Source: Flectobacillus sp049240685 (GTDB taxonomy: Bacteria; Bacteroidota; Bacteroidia; Cytophagales; Spirosomataceae). From it: 64,000 nt of DNA. Each line of letters opens with the position of its first letter. Within the stretch, counting starts at the first letter, position 1. The DNA lies in contig NZ_JBMLSD010000425.1 in NCBI RefSeq assembly GCF_049240685.1, forward strand, positions 60,149-124,148, in the 5' to 3' direction. The notes beneath the pieces are model-generated. The model ran no database searches, was not told where the DNA came from, and saw only the letters and a list, made by a program, of their open reading frames with translations. Below, one piece after another: positions 47,244 through 56,106 of this stretch. Both the position numbers and the translations under genes were made by a program.

Positions 47244-48241
47244 TGATTAGATTGTTGTGCTAGTTTTTCGCCGCGCTTACGAGCTAGATAACTTGCACCG
47301 ATCAATTGTCCAGCATGATAAATCATAATTGGCAACAAATAAATACCAACTTCGGCACCTGCACCAAACAACACTTTGCTCATAACTGTACCATGTACCA
47401 ATGACTTTTTGGACCCACAAAATATAGCCGTTGAGGTATCTGCTTCGTTAAACCCAAGTCGATGCGCACACCACTTTATCAATTGATATACAACTTGAAA
47501 CAATAGAATCATACCAATCGACAACCAAATAATATGGCTTACTGGCAACGTAGCGAATATATGATGGTCGAATGAATCACAAAAAGATTGATAAACAATC
47601 AAAATAATAACCGTTTGATCGACCATTTTTAAGGCTACTTTATTCCTTTGCGCCCAAGCCCCCCCAAATTTATTAAAGCTCATGCCGACAATTACAGGTA
47701 CGATTACTTGTAAAACCAATTTCATCAGAACATCTGTCAAATCAAAATTGCTGTTGACTTGTCCCATAAACAGCGACATCCATAATGGTGTTAAAACAAT
47801 TCCTAACAAACTAGAAAGTGTGGCGTTGAAAATAGCAGAAACCACATTACCACCTGATAATGAAACCATTACAACCGAAGAAGAAACTGTTGAAGGTAAT
47901 GCTCCCAAATAAAAAATGGCCAACCAAAGAATAGGCTGACCCATAGAGTCGAACCAAGGTTTTACCAAAAGCGCCAATACAGGAAAAAAAACGAATGTAC
48001 TAGTTTGGATTAAAGTATGTAATTTCCAATTACTGATACCTACCAATAATTGTTTGGTATCCAGTTTTAAGCCATATAAAAAAAAAGTTATACTTACCCC
48101 ATAAGTAGTAGCAAAACCCAATGCTCTATCAAGCGTTACAGCTCCTAATTCGGGATACAAATAAGCGAGGATAATAGCTCCAATCAAAGACAGAATGAAT
48201 CCATCTACTCCATATTTTGCTAAAAATTTCATATTTACCAC
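47240..48241 (-). CDS. SBF/YfeH-like sodium:bile-acid-type symporter
   Basis: A 333-residue membrane protein with nine to ten helices of the bile acid:sodium symporter superfamily, DUF4137/YfeH-like subgroup (GALPSTVSSSVVMVSLSGGNV and FCGSKKSLVHG motifs are characteristic). The natural substrate of this subgroup is not known. It is convergent with the sigma gene (4-bp overlap of coding ends) and divergent from ohrR. The start could be Met1 (48241) or Met4 (48232). Confidence 0.88.
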   Translation of the reverse strand: MVNMKFLAKYGVDGFILSLIGAIILAYLYPELGAVTLDRALGFATTYGVSITFFLYGLKLDTKQLLVGISNWKLHTLIQTSTFVFFPVLALLVKPWFDSMGQPILWLAIFYLGALPSTVSSSVVMVSLSGGNVVSAIFNATLSSLLGIVLTPLWMSLFMGQVNSNFDLTDVLMKLVLQVIVPVIVGMSFNKFGGAWAQRNKVALKMVDQTVIILIVYQSFCDSFDHHIFATLPVSHIIWLSIGMILLFQVVYQLIKWCAHRLGFNEADTSTAIFCGSKKSLVHGTVMSKVLFGAGAEVGIYLLPIMIYHAGQLIGASYLARKRGEKLAQQSNH

Positions 48242-48321
48242 AATTATCGATTTCTTGAAAAAACAAAAATAGGGCTTCAGAGCGTTGTTTTAGCATTTTT
48301 TGAAAATTTTATTAAAATTAC

Positions 48322-48345
48322 TTGCAATTAAATTGTAAACAATTT
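48322..48345. promoter_or_regulatory. Candidate OhrR operator
   Basis: TGCAATTAAATTGTA (48323-48337) closely matches the inverted repeat TACAATTAAATTGTA known as the OhrR operator in Bacillus. A second overlapping palindrome (AAATTGT/ACAATTT, 48330-48345) follows. It sits 26-49 bp upstream of ohrR and would allow autorepression. Confidence 0.65.
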
Positions 48346-48370
48346 AATTTTACACAAAAAATAAAAATAT

Positions 48371-48802
48371 ATGAATCAGCTCAAGTTAGAAAATCAGCTT
48401 TGCTTTCCGTTTTATGCTATATCGAGGCAAATAACAGCCTTGTACAGGCCATTGCTCGAACCACTCAACTTGACCTATCCTCAATATCTTGTGTTGCTAG
48501 TTTTATGGGAACATAAAATTTCATCCGTTAAAGATTTGGGCAAAAGGCTATTACTAGATAGCGGTACCCTAACCCCTTTACTAAAACGTATGGAACAAGA
48601 TGAATTAGTAAGCAGACAACGTGACAAAGCAGATGAAAGAGTCGTATTTGTAAGCCTAACTAATAAGGGTATTGAACTAGAAAATGAAGCAAAAGATATC
48701 CCCTTCAAATTGGCTTCATGTTTGGCACTATCAATGGAAGAGTTCACTAGTTTGAAAGCTCAATTAGATAAACTAATGGATGCTACTTCCTCTGTAAAAT
48801 AG
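48371..48802 (+). CDS. ohrR: OhrR-type MarR-family peroxide-sensing repressor
   Basis: A 143-residue MarR-fold winged-helix protein. The redox cysteine of the one-Cys/two-Cys OhrR group is present as Cys11 in LENQLCFPFYAI, and the recognition region is LLLDSGTLTPLLKRME. Oxidation by organic hydroperoxides releases it from DNA (family knowledge). It precedes ohr by 84 bp on the same strand. Confidence 0.95.
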   Translation: MNQLKLENQLCFPFYAISRQITALYRPLLEPLNLTYPQYLVLLVLWEHKISSVKDLGKRLLLDSGTLTPLLKRMEQDELVSRQRDKADERVVFVSLTNKGIELENEAKDIPFKLASCLALSMEEFTSLKAQLDKLMDATSSVK

Positions 48803-48842
48803 TAGAAAAATGCAATTTTAATATAAACATAAAAATCAACCA

Positions 48843-48871
48843 TTGCTCGAATTAGTACGCTAATTGAGCAA
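48843..48871. other. Hairpin between ohrR and ohr
   Basis: TTGCTC-AATTAG (48843-48855, with one bulged G) pairs with CTAATT-GAGCAA (48860-48871) around a four-base loop. It is 15 bp upstream of the ohr start. There is no T run, so it may be a second regulator site or an mRNA structure that sets the ohrR/ohr ratio. Confidence 0.5.
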
Positions 48872-48886
48872 CAAAATTATACAATC

Positions 48887-49303
48887 ATGCAAGCATTATA
48901 TCAGGCGTCTGCAACAGCGACGGGAGGTCGCAACGGACAGGTAAAATCTTCAGACGGAGTATTGGATTTGGAAGTAAGAATGCCCAAAGAATTAGGAGGG
49001 ACAGGAGGTGCATTTACCAATCCCGAACAACTTTTTGCAGCAGGCTATTCAGCATGTTTTGACAGTGCTTTGAACCTTGTAATCAGAATGCAAAAAATTA
49101 CTACTGGTCCAACTACTGTAACAGCTGAAGTATCTATCGGTAAAAACGATGCAGGAGGATTTGGATTAGCCACCACATTAAAAGTACACATCCCTGGCGT
49201 AGAAAAAGAAGTCGCACAAGCATTAGTCGAAAAAGCACATGAGGTATGTCCTTACTCAAATGCTACCAGAGGTAATATGCCTGTGACATTAGAAATTGTG
49301 TAA
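48887..49303 (+). CDS. ohr: Organic hydroperoxide reductase
   Basis: A 138-residue OsmC/Ohr-fold thiol peroxidase. Both active cysteines are present: Cys57 (FAAGYSACF) and Cys121 (HEVCPYSNATRGN), and the N-terminal TATGGRNGQVKSSDG block marks the Ohr rather than the OsmC subgroup. It reduces organic and fatty-acid hydroperoxides with lipoyl-type reductants (family knowledge). Regulated by the adjacent OhrR. Confidence 0.97.
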   Translation: MQALYQASATATGGRNGQVKSSDGVLDLEVRMPKELGGTGGAFTNPEQLFAAGYSACFDSALNLVIRMQKITTGPTTVTAEVSIGKNDAGGFGLATTLKVHIPGVEKEVAQALVEKAHEVCPYSNATRGNMPVTLEIV

Positions 49304-49328
49304 AACCTACAACCACAGAATTTAGAAG

Positions 49329-49366
49329 AAAAGTCTGATCAGCACACGAGTTGGTCAGACTTTTTG
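49329..49366 (+). terminator. Intrinsic terminator after ohr
   Basis: AAGTCTGATCA (49331-49341) pairs with TGGTCAGACTT (49352-49362), one wobble, followed by a T run. It is 28 bp after the ohr stop. Confidence 0.85.
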
Positions 49367-49465
49367 TCTTTAAATACAGTTGCCATTTGGATTGATAGAT
49401 TTTTCTATTATTTTTACAAGACTATAACGAGCATTGTAGCCTTGTAAAATTTTCTAAACACAGAT

Positions 49466-50179
49466 ATGAAAAAGTATATTGCCTATCTGAGAGTCTCAAC
49501 AAAAGGACAAGAACGCTCTGGACTAGGCTTAGAAGCACAACGAGCAATCATCTATCATTTTGCTGCTATCGATCATGTTGAAGTGATTCAAGAGTACATA
49601 GAAGCCGAATCTGGAAAAGACATCGATAATAGACCGATGCTTCAATCAGCCATCGCAGAATGCCTAAACAACAAAGATGCATTCTTAATTGTAGCTAAAC
49701 TTGATAGATTAAGTCGTGATGTAAAAGATACTTTTGATATTTTAGAAAAAGTTCAAGGGAAATTTGTAAGTTGTGACATACCAACCCAAAATGGAGTTTT
49801 GGATACCTTCACGTTGGCAGTATTTGCAGGTTTGGCGCAGCGTGAACGTGAACTGATTAGCATCCGAACCAAAGCAGCCTTGCAGGCAAAGAAGAATCGG
49901 GGCGTGAAATTAGGTAAACCTGAAAATTTTACAAATGAATCAAGAGCCGTGGGAGCCGCATCAACAAAACAAAAAGCACTTAAAAATTTAAACAATCGTT
50001 TGGCTTCGGCCTTAATTGAAAGGTTCGATAGAGGATTGTACACCCTTCAACAAATTGCAGATGAGTTAAACTCGAAAGGATTTAGAACTTCGAAGGGAAA
50101 ATTGTTTCACCCAACCACCGTAAAAAGATTAATTGAGCGTCGGAAGGTACCTGTTTCTAGTATTTTGAAAGCCTCATAG
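49466..50179 (+). CDS. Serine recombinase (resolvase/invertase family)
   Basis: A 237-residue small serine recombinase: catalytic Ser11 in YLRVSTKGQ, the resolvase core (about 3-145, KLDRLSRDVKDTFDIL and AQRERELISIRTKAAL) and a C-terminal helix-turn-helix region (about 180-230). It catalyses DNA resolution or inversion between short sites. No transposase, cargo or clear inverted repeat pair lies nearby, so its sites are unknown. It may be a conserved chromosomal invertase or a remnant of a mobile element. Confidence 0.92.
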   Translation: MKKYIAYLRVSTKGQERSGLGLEAQRAIIYHFAAIDHVEVIQEYIEAESGKDIDNRPMLQSAIAECLNNKDAFLIVAKLDRLSRDVKDTFDILEKVQGKFVSCDIPTQNGVLDTFTLAVFAGLAQRERELISIRTKAALQAKKNRGVKLGKPENFTNESRAVGAASTKQKALKNLNNRLASALIERFDRGLYTLQQIADELNSKGFRTSKGKLFHPTTVKRLIERRKVPVSSILKAS

Positions 50180-50265
50180 ATGGTTTATTCTAAGGCGTTT
50201 TAGTTGCGATGAAAATCTAAACGATTCTCAGAGCCTTCAACGCCTTAACTTTTTTTTATAACCTA

Positions 50266-50595
50266 TTAAAAAAGAGATAGTTGTACCCCTGTTAAATGCT
50301 GTATTTGAATACTCTTATTACGTTCAAAATATTCTAATGCTCGATTCAAATCCTTTCTATTTCGACAAACTAAGTACGGTTTTTTGTTGTGAGGTCGAAC
50401 CAATCGTACATCTAACTTAAAAACAGTTCCTACCCCATACTTTTGTCTTAACTTGCGACTACATTCAATTCGCAAGGCACTATCGGCAGGCTGCCCCTCG
50501 AGTGGACGCAAACGCAAACGACCTTTTTCCATTATTGATTCTGCAAAAATGTCTAAATACCATGTAGGTTGTTCATTAAAAAGTGAATATCTCAT
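50266..50595 (-). CDS. Small basic protein of unknown function
   Basis: The start at 50595 gives a 109-residue, Arg/Lys-rich soluble protein (LRLRPLEGQPADSALR, LVRPHNKKPYLVCRNRKDL). No family was recognised. The composition suggests nucleic-acid contact, but nothing specific supports it. A 7-residue upstream extension is possible. It is convergent with the recombinase, with an intergenic gap of 86 bp. Confidence 0.55.
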   Translation of the reverse strand: MRYSLFNEQPTWYLDIFAESIMEKGRLRLRPLEGQPADSALRIECSRKLRQKYGVGTVFKLDVRLVRPHNKKPYLVCRNRKDLNRALEYFERNKSIQIQHLTGVQLSLF

Positions 50596-51218
50596 CAGAC
50601 TAATCAAAATCACCAAAGGGTAAATCTTACAAAACTGTAAGTAAGATACAAAATTTTCGCTAATCTACACAACAAGGTCTGAAACTGCACTTTCAACTGA
50701 AAGTTACTACAAGGTTAAACTCAAAAATAATTTTGCGAAAAAGTTCAATAAATAGCTAATTTGGTAAGATTTTGGAGGTTTTAAAAGAGTAAAAATAAAC
50801 TTGAAAGGTCTTTTTATTGGTAAATGATTATAGTTTTCAGAAAATTGATGCTATTTTATCCTTCTATAATCCAAATGGAAACGTTGCCGATAACGATTGC
50901 ATAAAAAAAATAGGTTTATACGTTGGAATAAATTGAATACTATCCTAATTTAGTTGTCAAATTTGCGGTAATATATTACTTTTACAAAAAAATACTATTT
51001 TCCTGTTACACAGGTTATTCTCCAGATTTTCAAAGCTTTTTAAGCTAAATCATATTATCATAGTTTTTATAGAAAATTGGGTGTAGTTACTGGCACTATA
51101 ATATTTATGGTGTCAGTTTTTTTTGTTCAATACTCAAGTAAATTATTCTTATTTCAAGAAAAATTTAAACTTTTCTTTGTAAATTTCTAAGCATAATTCA
51201 CTTTGAACTGTATAATCA
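50596..51218. other. Gene-poor AT-rich stretch
   Basis: About 620 bp without a convincing frame, RNA gene or mobile-element end. A CTTACA/TGTAAG palindrome (50626-50641) lies just upstream of the small basic protein gene and could be its operator. The right end should hold the acyl-CoA dehydrogenase promoter, but no clear TAnnTTTG box was found. Confidence 0.5.
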
Positions 51219-52430
51219 ATGAACTTTAGTCACTCGCCCAAAACACTCGACCTAACCAGAAGAGTCGAGCAATTCATCCAAAAACACATTTTACCCATCG
51301 AGACACTTTTGCATACCTCTCCCCTATCTCCCAACCCAAACTGGAAAGAATGGCAGCTAGATTCAGCTATTGAAGATTTAAAAACACTGGCCAAAAAAGA
51401 AGGGTTATGGAACTTATTTCTTCCTGAAGTGAGCGGATTAAGCAATACCGAATATGCACCGTTGGCAGAAGCAATGGGATATTCGTTGATAGCACCAGAA
51501 GTATTCAACTGTAATGCCCCCGATACGGGCAACATGGAAGTATTATGGAAATATGGTACCGAGCAGCAAAAAGAAACATGGCTGAAACCATTGCTCGAGG
51601 GTTCTATTCGTTCGGTATTTTGCATGACCGAACCAGACGTTGCCTCTAGCGATGCTACCAATATGCGTGCTACCATCAACGACAAAGGCGACCACCTGCT
51701 TATTAATGGAACCAAATGGTGGAGTACAGGTATTGGGCATCCCAATTGTAAAATAGCCATTTTTATGGGATTATCGAACCCCGAGGCTGCCAAACATGCC
51801 CAGCATTCAATGGTATTAGTCCCATTAGATACCGAAGGAGTAAATATCAAAAGAATGTTGCCCGTATTTGGTACTTATGATACCCCGTATGGTCATGGGG
51901 AAGTAAGTTTCGAGAATGTAAAAGTACCAAAATCAAATCTTATAGGCGGGCTAGGAAAGGGCTTTGAAATTGCGCAAGGGCGCCTCGGCCCAGGACGCAT
52001 ACACCATTGTATGCGAATGATTGGCGCAAGTGAACGAGCACTTCAATTAATGATAGATAGAGGAAAATCTCGAACAGCATTTGGGAAGAACCTCCTAGAA
52101 CTAGGAGGAAATATGGATCTTATTGCCAATGCAAGAATGGAAATCGATATGGCAAGGCTTTTGGTCATGAAAACCGCCTATCTACTAGATACCCTTGGAA
52201 TAAGAGGTGCCTTGAGCGAAGTATCACAAATCAAAGTAGTGGCACCAGCAGTTGCCTGCAAAATAATAGACCAAGCAATGCAATTATTTGGTGGTAAAGG
52301 ACTTAGCAACGATACCCCACTCGCAGGACTCTATGCCTACGCACGAACACTAAGACTAGCTGATGGTCCTGATGAAGTTCATCGAAATGTAGTGGCAAAA
52401 ATAGAAATCAAGAAATACCGAGAATCATAA
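51219..52430 (+). CDS. Acyl-CoA dehydrogenase (ACAD10/11-like)
   Basis: A 403-residue FAD enzyme with an N-terminal helical domain, a middle beta domain (VFCMTEPDVASSDATN and GTKWWSTGIGHPNCKIAIFMG, FAD/substrate contacts) and a C-terminal helical domain (AMQLFGGKGLSNDTPLA, GPDEVHRNV). These details match the ACAD10/11 group rather than classical short-chain enzymes. It is followed, 11 bp later, by the kinase gene. In animals the two activities occur in one ACAD10/11 protein that handles 4-hydroxy fatty acids (family knowledge); the pair here probably does similar work. Confidence 0.93.
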   Translation: MNFSHSPKTLDLTRRVEQFIQKHILPIETLLHTSPLSPNPNWKEWQLDSAIEDLKTLAKKEGLWNLFLPEVSGLSNTEYAPLAEAMGYSLIAPEVFNCNAPDTGNMEVLWKYGTEQQKETWLKPLLEGSIRSVFCMTEPDVASSDATNMRATINDKGDHLLINGTKWWSTGIGHPNCKIAIFMGLSNPEAAKHAQHSMVLVPLDTEGVNIKRMLPVFGTYDTPYGHGEVSFENVKVPKSNLIGGLGKGFEIAQGRLGPGRIHHCMRMIGASERALQLMIDRGKSRTAFGKNLLELGGNMDLIANARMEIDMARLLVMKTAYLLDTLGIRGALSEVSQIKVVAPAVACKIIDQAMQLFGGKGLSNDTPLAGLYAYARTLRLADGPDEVHRNVVAKIEIKKYRES

Positions 52431-52441
52431 AAGGGCTGTAG

Positions 52442-53512
52442 ATGGAAAACTTATTGATTGATAAACCTAAAGATGTTCGTACTGAAGACCAGTTAGATTT
52501 GGATCTATTGAAAAGCTATTTAGAAAAAGAATTCTCTATTGTTATTCACTCTATCTCCTTAGAGCAATTTAGCGGTGGTGCGTCTAACTTAACCTATCAG
52601 ATTACATTCAATGAAAAAGCATATATTCTGAGATGTCCGCCGAAGGGTACCAAAGCCAAAGGAGCTCATGATATGTCCAGAGAGTCTAAAATCATTTCGG
52701 TGTTGGCACCTTATTATCCATACGTTCCCAAAGTAGAACTTTACTGTAGCGATACTGCGGTAATTGGTCGTGAGTTCTATATCATGGAAAAAATTTCAGG
52801 AATTATTCCAAGAGCTAATCTTCCAAGAGGATTAGAATTAAGTCCAGAAAAGGTACGAGATTTATGTCTAAGAGTAATAGACAAATTGGTAGACTTACAC
52901 AAAATCAATATAGAAAATACTGAATTACAGTCATTTGGTAAAGGGAAAGGCTATGCTAATCGACAAATCATGGGTTGGGTAGAGCGCTATCGGAAAGCCA
53001 AAACATGGAATGTACCCTCATGCCAATATGTGATTCATTGGCTACAGACCAACATCCCATCCGAAGAATACACTTGCTTTATACACAATGATTTTCGTTT
53101 TGATAATGTCGTGCTTTCGGCCAACGAGCACTTGGAAGTGATTGGTATTCTGGATTGGGAAATGGCAACGGTTGGCGATGGGCTGATGGATTTGGGCAAT
53201 AGTTTAGCCTATTGGATTCAGGCAGATGATGATTTTGTTTTCAAAATGTTTAGAAGACAACCTACGCATCTAAAGGGGATGCTAACTCGCAAGGAGGTCA
53301 TTCAATACTATTGTGAACGAATGCGTCTTAAAAATATAGATTTTACCTTCTATGAAGTATATGGGCTGTTTAGATTACTGGTGATAATTCAGCAAATTTA
53401 TTTTCGGTACCATCATAAACAAACAAGTAATCCTGCCTTCAAAAACTTTTGGTTTATGGTCAATTATCTTAACTGGCGATGTAAAAGAATAATAAAGAAA
53501 AAAAAAGGGTGA
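52442..53512 (+). CDS. APH-family kinase paired with the acyl-CoA dehydrogenase
   Basis: A 356-residue kinase-like phosphotransferase: a nucleotide-binding N-lobe (FSGGASNLTYQI), catalytic HNDFRFDNV (His215, Asp217) and metal-site Asp238 (ILDWEMATVGD). These are the hallmarks of the aminoglycoside-phosphotransferase superfamily, ACAD10 N-terminal group. The probable substrate is a hydroxyacyl-CoA, prepared for the dehydrogenase next door. Not an antibiotic resistance gene by context. Confidence 0.92.
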   Translation: MENLLIDKPKDVRTEDQLDLDLLKSYLEKEFSIVIHSISLEQFSGGASNLTYQITFNEKAYILRCPPKGTKAKGAHDMSRESKIISVLAPYYPYVPKVELYCSDTAVIGREFYIMEKISGIIPRANLPRGLELSPEKVRDLCLRVIDKLVDLHKINIENTELQSFGKGKGYANRQIMGWVERYRKAKTWNVPSCQYVIHWLQTNIPSEEYTCFIHNDFRFDNVVLSANEHLEVIGILDWEMATVGDGLMDLGNSLAYWIQADDDFVFKMFRRQPTHLKGMLTRKEVIQYYCERMRLKNIDFTFYEVYGLFRLLVIIQQIYFRYHHKQTSNPAFKNFWFMVNYLNWRCKRIIKKKKG

Positions 53513-53513
53513 T

Positions 53514-53578
53514 TTTGATTGAGTGAACAAGAGATTAAATTGGATTTAACCCAATAATCACTTGTTCACTCAATCAAA
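53514..53578. terminator. 18-bp inverted repeat between convergent genes
   Basis: TTTGATTGAGTGAACAAG (53514-53531) and its exact complement (53561-53578) bracket a 29-bp spacer that holds a smaller ATTGG/CCAAT pair. It starts right after the kinase stop and precedes the convergent GH3 stop at 53630. No T run follows; a two-way transcript end by secondary structure is likely. Confidence 0.6.
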
Positions 53579-53629
53579 CATTACTCCACGTAGTATGAAT
53601 TGTCCCAAATCGTAAACAAATAATACACA

Positions 53630-55948
53630 CTATTTCTTATACAATTTGACACGACTGTCATTGATTACGCCTTTCCAATTTAAGCCAAAACCAAAATCAT
53701 AAATATGTCCTTCCGAATCTCTGTGACATTCCATATCTTGAGGTACATCCTCAGCCTGTTTTTCAACCGTACTCATATTGGCAGGCATTTGAACAGGCAA
53801 CAATGCGGAAGGTTCTTTTTTACCCGAAATAATTTCAAATATTGCTTGGTCTTGTACTTTAAAATTCACTAAGATACCATCTACTTCCTTTTCAAATTCA
53901 TGAAAAACCATAGGATTATCCATAGAAACTGATACTATTACGGGTTTCCCTTTCATTTTGGCCTTCGTTTCCAAAATCATATCCAAATCTGAAGAATTAG
54001 ATGCTTTTATGCTTTTACCTTTGTACGAACGATTGGTAGATGATTCCAATGGATCCCCCCCAGCAATACTGGTTTCTCTAGCCTCCGAGGCAGTATACTC
54101 TTTATACTGCAAGCTAATCGGCAAATACCCATTACCTCCTTTAGCCAAATCCTCTTTATCATACCCAATACCCGAAGACGGGTTATTTACAAAAACCAAA
54201 GCACAATCTGCCTCATCAGGGTTGTCGGTTACGGTAAAGTATTTTTTAACAATTGAAAGATTGACAGGATAATCCAACGATTCAGGCATCTCCATACCAA
54301 GGAAGTTTCGAGACTTAGCCACAAAACGCTTTGGAATATACACCGTTTTACCCAAACTTAAAGGAAGCACCTTTCCTTTGTTTTTTAGCATTACGATTGA
54401 GCTAGTTTGAGCCTCAAACCCTTCGCGCATAAATGTAGGATTACCAACGGTTTTTACCGTTTCTTCAACATCCAAATAGGGGTTTTCGAACAATCCAACT
54501 CTAAAAATATTTTTTAGCAAACGCACCGCCGATTTTTCCATTCTAGCACGCATCCAAGCTTCTCCATGTTCTTTTACGCCCATCGCATAAGCCTCGATAA
54601 TCGGCTTAGAATCGTTATTTCCACCAAATTGGTCGACACCAGCCATCAAAGCCTTATAATGAAGCTGAGCCTCAGACAACTTTTCGAGCCCCCACGGTTT
54701 TCCATCAACAAAATTATCCATGACAGTGTGAGGATGAGTAATTCCCCAATCGGTACAAACAACCCCATCATAATGATATTTCTCACGAAGCAAATCATTG
54801 ATAATATACTTATTATAGCTATTCCCAACATTTTCGTGATTTTTGGTATCAAAACCCCACGAAATTGTGTAGTACGGCATCACTGCCGATGCCATTTTTG
54901 TTTTACCTTTTAGTTTGAAAGCCCCTTCGGTAAAAGGAATAAAATGTTGCGCATAATTTTTACCAGGGTACACAGCGAATTTTCCAATAGCATAATGGGC
55001 ATCACGACCAGCCTCGCCAGAGCCGCCACCTGGCCAATGTTTTACCATCGCATTCACACTTCCAAAACCCCATCCATCCTTAATCTCCCTATTACCATAA
55101 GAAGTCTGAAAACCATCGGCATAAGCTTGCGCCATAGAGGCATTCAAGCTTGGGTTCTCACCAAAAGTTCCACTCACACGACTCCAGCGTGGCTCGGTAG
55201 CGATATCTACCTGTGGAGACAATGCAGTTGCGATACCTAGCGCTCGATACTCGGCAGCAGCAACCTCACCAAAACGGTGCATAATAGCGGGATTAAAAGT
55301 AGCAGCTAAGCCCAATGAACCTGGCCACATCGAAATAGTACCTCCCGCCGCAGCATTGTATTCGGCACTTGCCAATGTACCATGACGAGGATCTGAACTA
55401 TTATTTGCTGGGATACCTAGAGCAGTACTCTCAACAAATGCTTGCATTTTATTATTCCACTTGGCTGCCACTTCAGGGCTTTTGACCGAAGTTAACAACA
55501 CGTGACGCAAATTATCCTTTTCCAAAAAAAGTTTCTGCTGGTCGGTCATGTCCGACGCATCTGTTTCGCCTTCTTTGTACGGCTTGCCGTTATAAGTTCC
55601 AGAAAAATAGCCAACCGGTCGAGCTGGCAACGATTGATGTCCTGAGTACAACATTAGGCCTGCAATCTGTTCAATCGACATTTTCTTTGCCAAGTCTTTG
55701 GCACGCATCTCCACAGGTAAACGCCAATCTTCATATTGATCTAACTTACCATTTTTATTCAAGTCTTTAAAAGCCCATCCATTTATTTTTAGAATCTTCA
55801 CTCCAGAACTAGGTGCGTATCCTAACCTAATCCCCCCTTTATTCTGGATAAGTGAAAAATCTCCTTTCGACTGAATCGTAAACTTCTGAGCCTGTAGTGT
55901 TGAAACACTACAAAGACCCATCAATAATGGTATATATTTGAATCTCAT
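53630..55948 (-). CDS. GH3 beta-glycosidase, exported
   Basis: A 772-residue protein with signal peptide (1-20, TLQA). The GH3 barrel includes the nucleophile Asp400 (VVCTDWGI) and VKHWPGGGSGEAGRD substrate-site residues; the second alpha/beta domain and C-terminal region follow. An EF-hand-like DLNKNGKLDQYED segment (62-74) occurs before the barrel. GH3 enzymes hydrolyse beta-glucosides or beta-xylosides from the non-reducing end. It is not part of the arabinan locus and has no SusC/SusD neighbours. Exact substrate is not predictable. Confidence 0.93.
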   Translation of the reverse strand: MRFKYIPLLMGLCSVSTLQAQKFTIQSKGDFSLIQNKGGIRLGYAPSSGVKILKINGWAFKDLNKNGKLDQYEDWRLPVEMRAKDLAKKMSIEQIAGLMLYSGHQSLPARPVGYFSGTYNGKPYKEGETDASDMTDQQKLFLEKDNLRHVLLTSVKSPEVAAKWNNKMQAFVESTALGIPANNSSDPRHGTLASAEYNAAAGGTISMWPGSLGLAATFNPAIMHRFGEVAAAEYRALGIATALSPQVDIATEPRWSRVSGTFGENPSLNASMAQAYADGFQTSYGNREIKDGWGFGSVNAMVKHWPGGGSGEAGRDAHYAIGKFAVYPGKNYAQHFIPFTEGAFKLKGKTKMASAVMPYYTISWGFDTKNHENVGNSYNKYIINDLLREKYHYDGVVCTDWGITHPHTVMDNFVDGKPWGLEKLSEAQLHYKALMAGVDQFGGNNDSKPIIEAYAMGVKEHGEAWMRARMEKSAVRLLKNIFRVGLFENPYLDVEETVKTVGNPTFMREGFEAQTSSIVMLKNKGKVLPLSLGKTVYIPKRFVAKSRNFLGMEMPESLDYPVNLSIVKKYFTVTDNPDEADCALVFVNNPSSGIGYDKEDLAKGGNGYLPISLQYKEYTASEARETSIAGGDPLESSTNRSYKGKSIKASNSSDLDMILETKAKMKGKPVIVSVSMDNPMVFHEFEKEVDGILVNFKVQDQAIFEIISGKKEPSALLPVQMPANMSTVEKQAEDVPQDMECHRDSEGHIYDFGFGLNWKGVINDSRVKLYKK

Positions 55949-56106
55949 ATCAAAAAAATTAATAAGGTTATTATTGAATTAATTTGATACAAAGAAATAG
56001 ATTATTACCATTAATTGGTGAAAATTTTATATAAAATAGGCAAATTATCCGCTAGATAAGCTAATTTACTCGATAATTACAAAAACAAATTCAGTTTAAG
56101 GTTCCC

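Noticed and set aside
49466..50595. Prophage or integrative element
   Set aside because: No transposase, phage or conjugation genes, tRNA or repeated ends were seen around the recombinase.
51230..51850. Long open frame on the minus strand opposite the acyl-CoA dehydrogenase
   Set aside because: It is antisense to a gene with strong family motifs, has no recognisable domain and mirrors its codon pattern.
52442..53512. Aminoglycoside resistance kinase
   Set aside because: The motifs belong to the wide APH superfamily; pairing with an acyl-CoA dehydrogenase points to the ACAD10 group.
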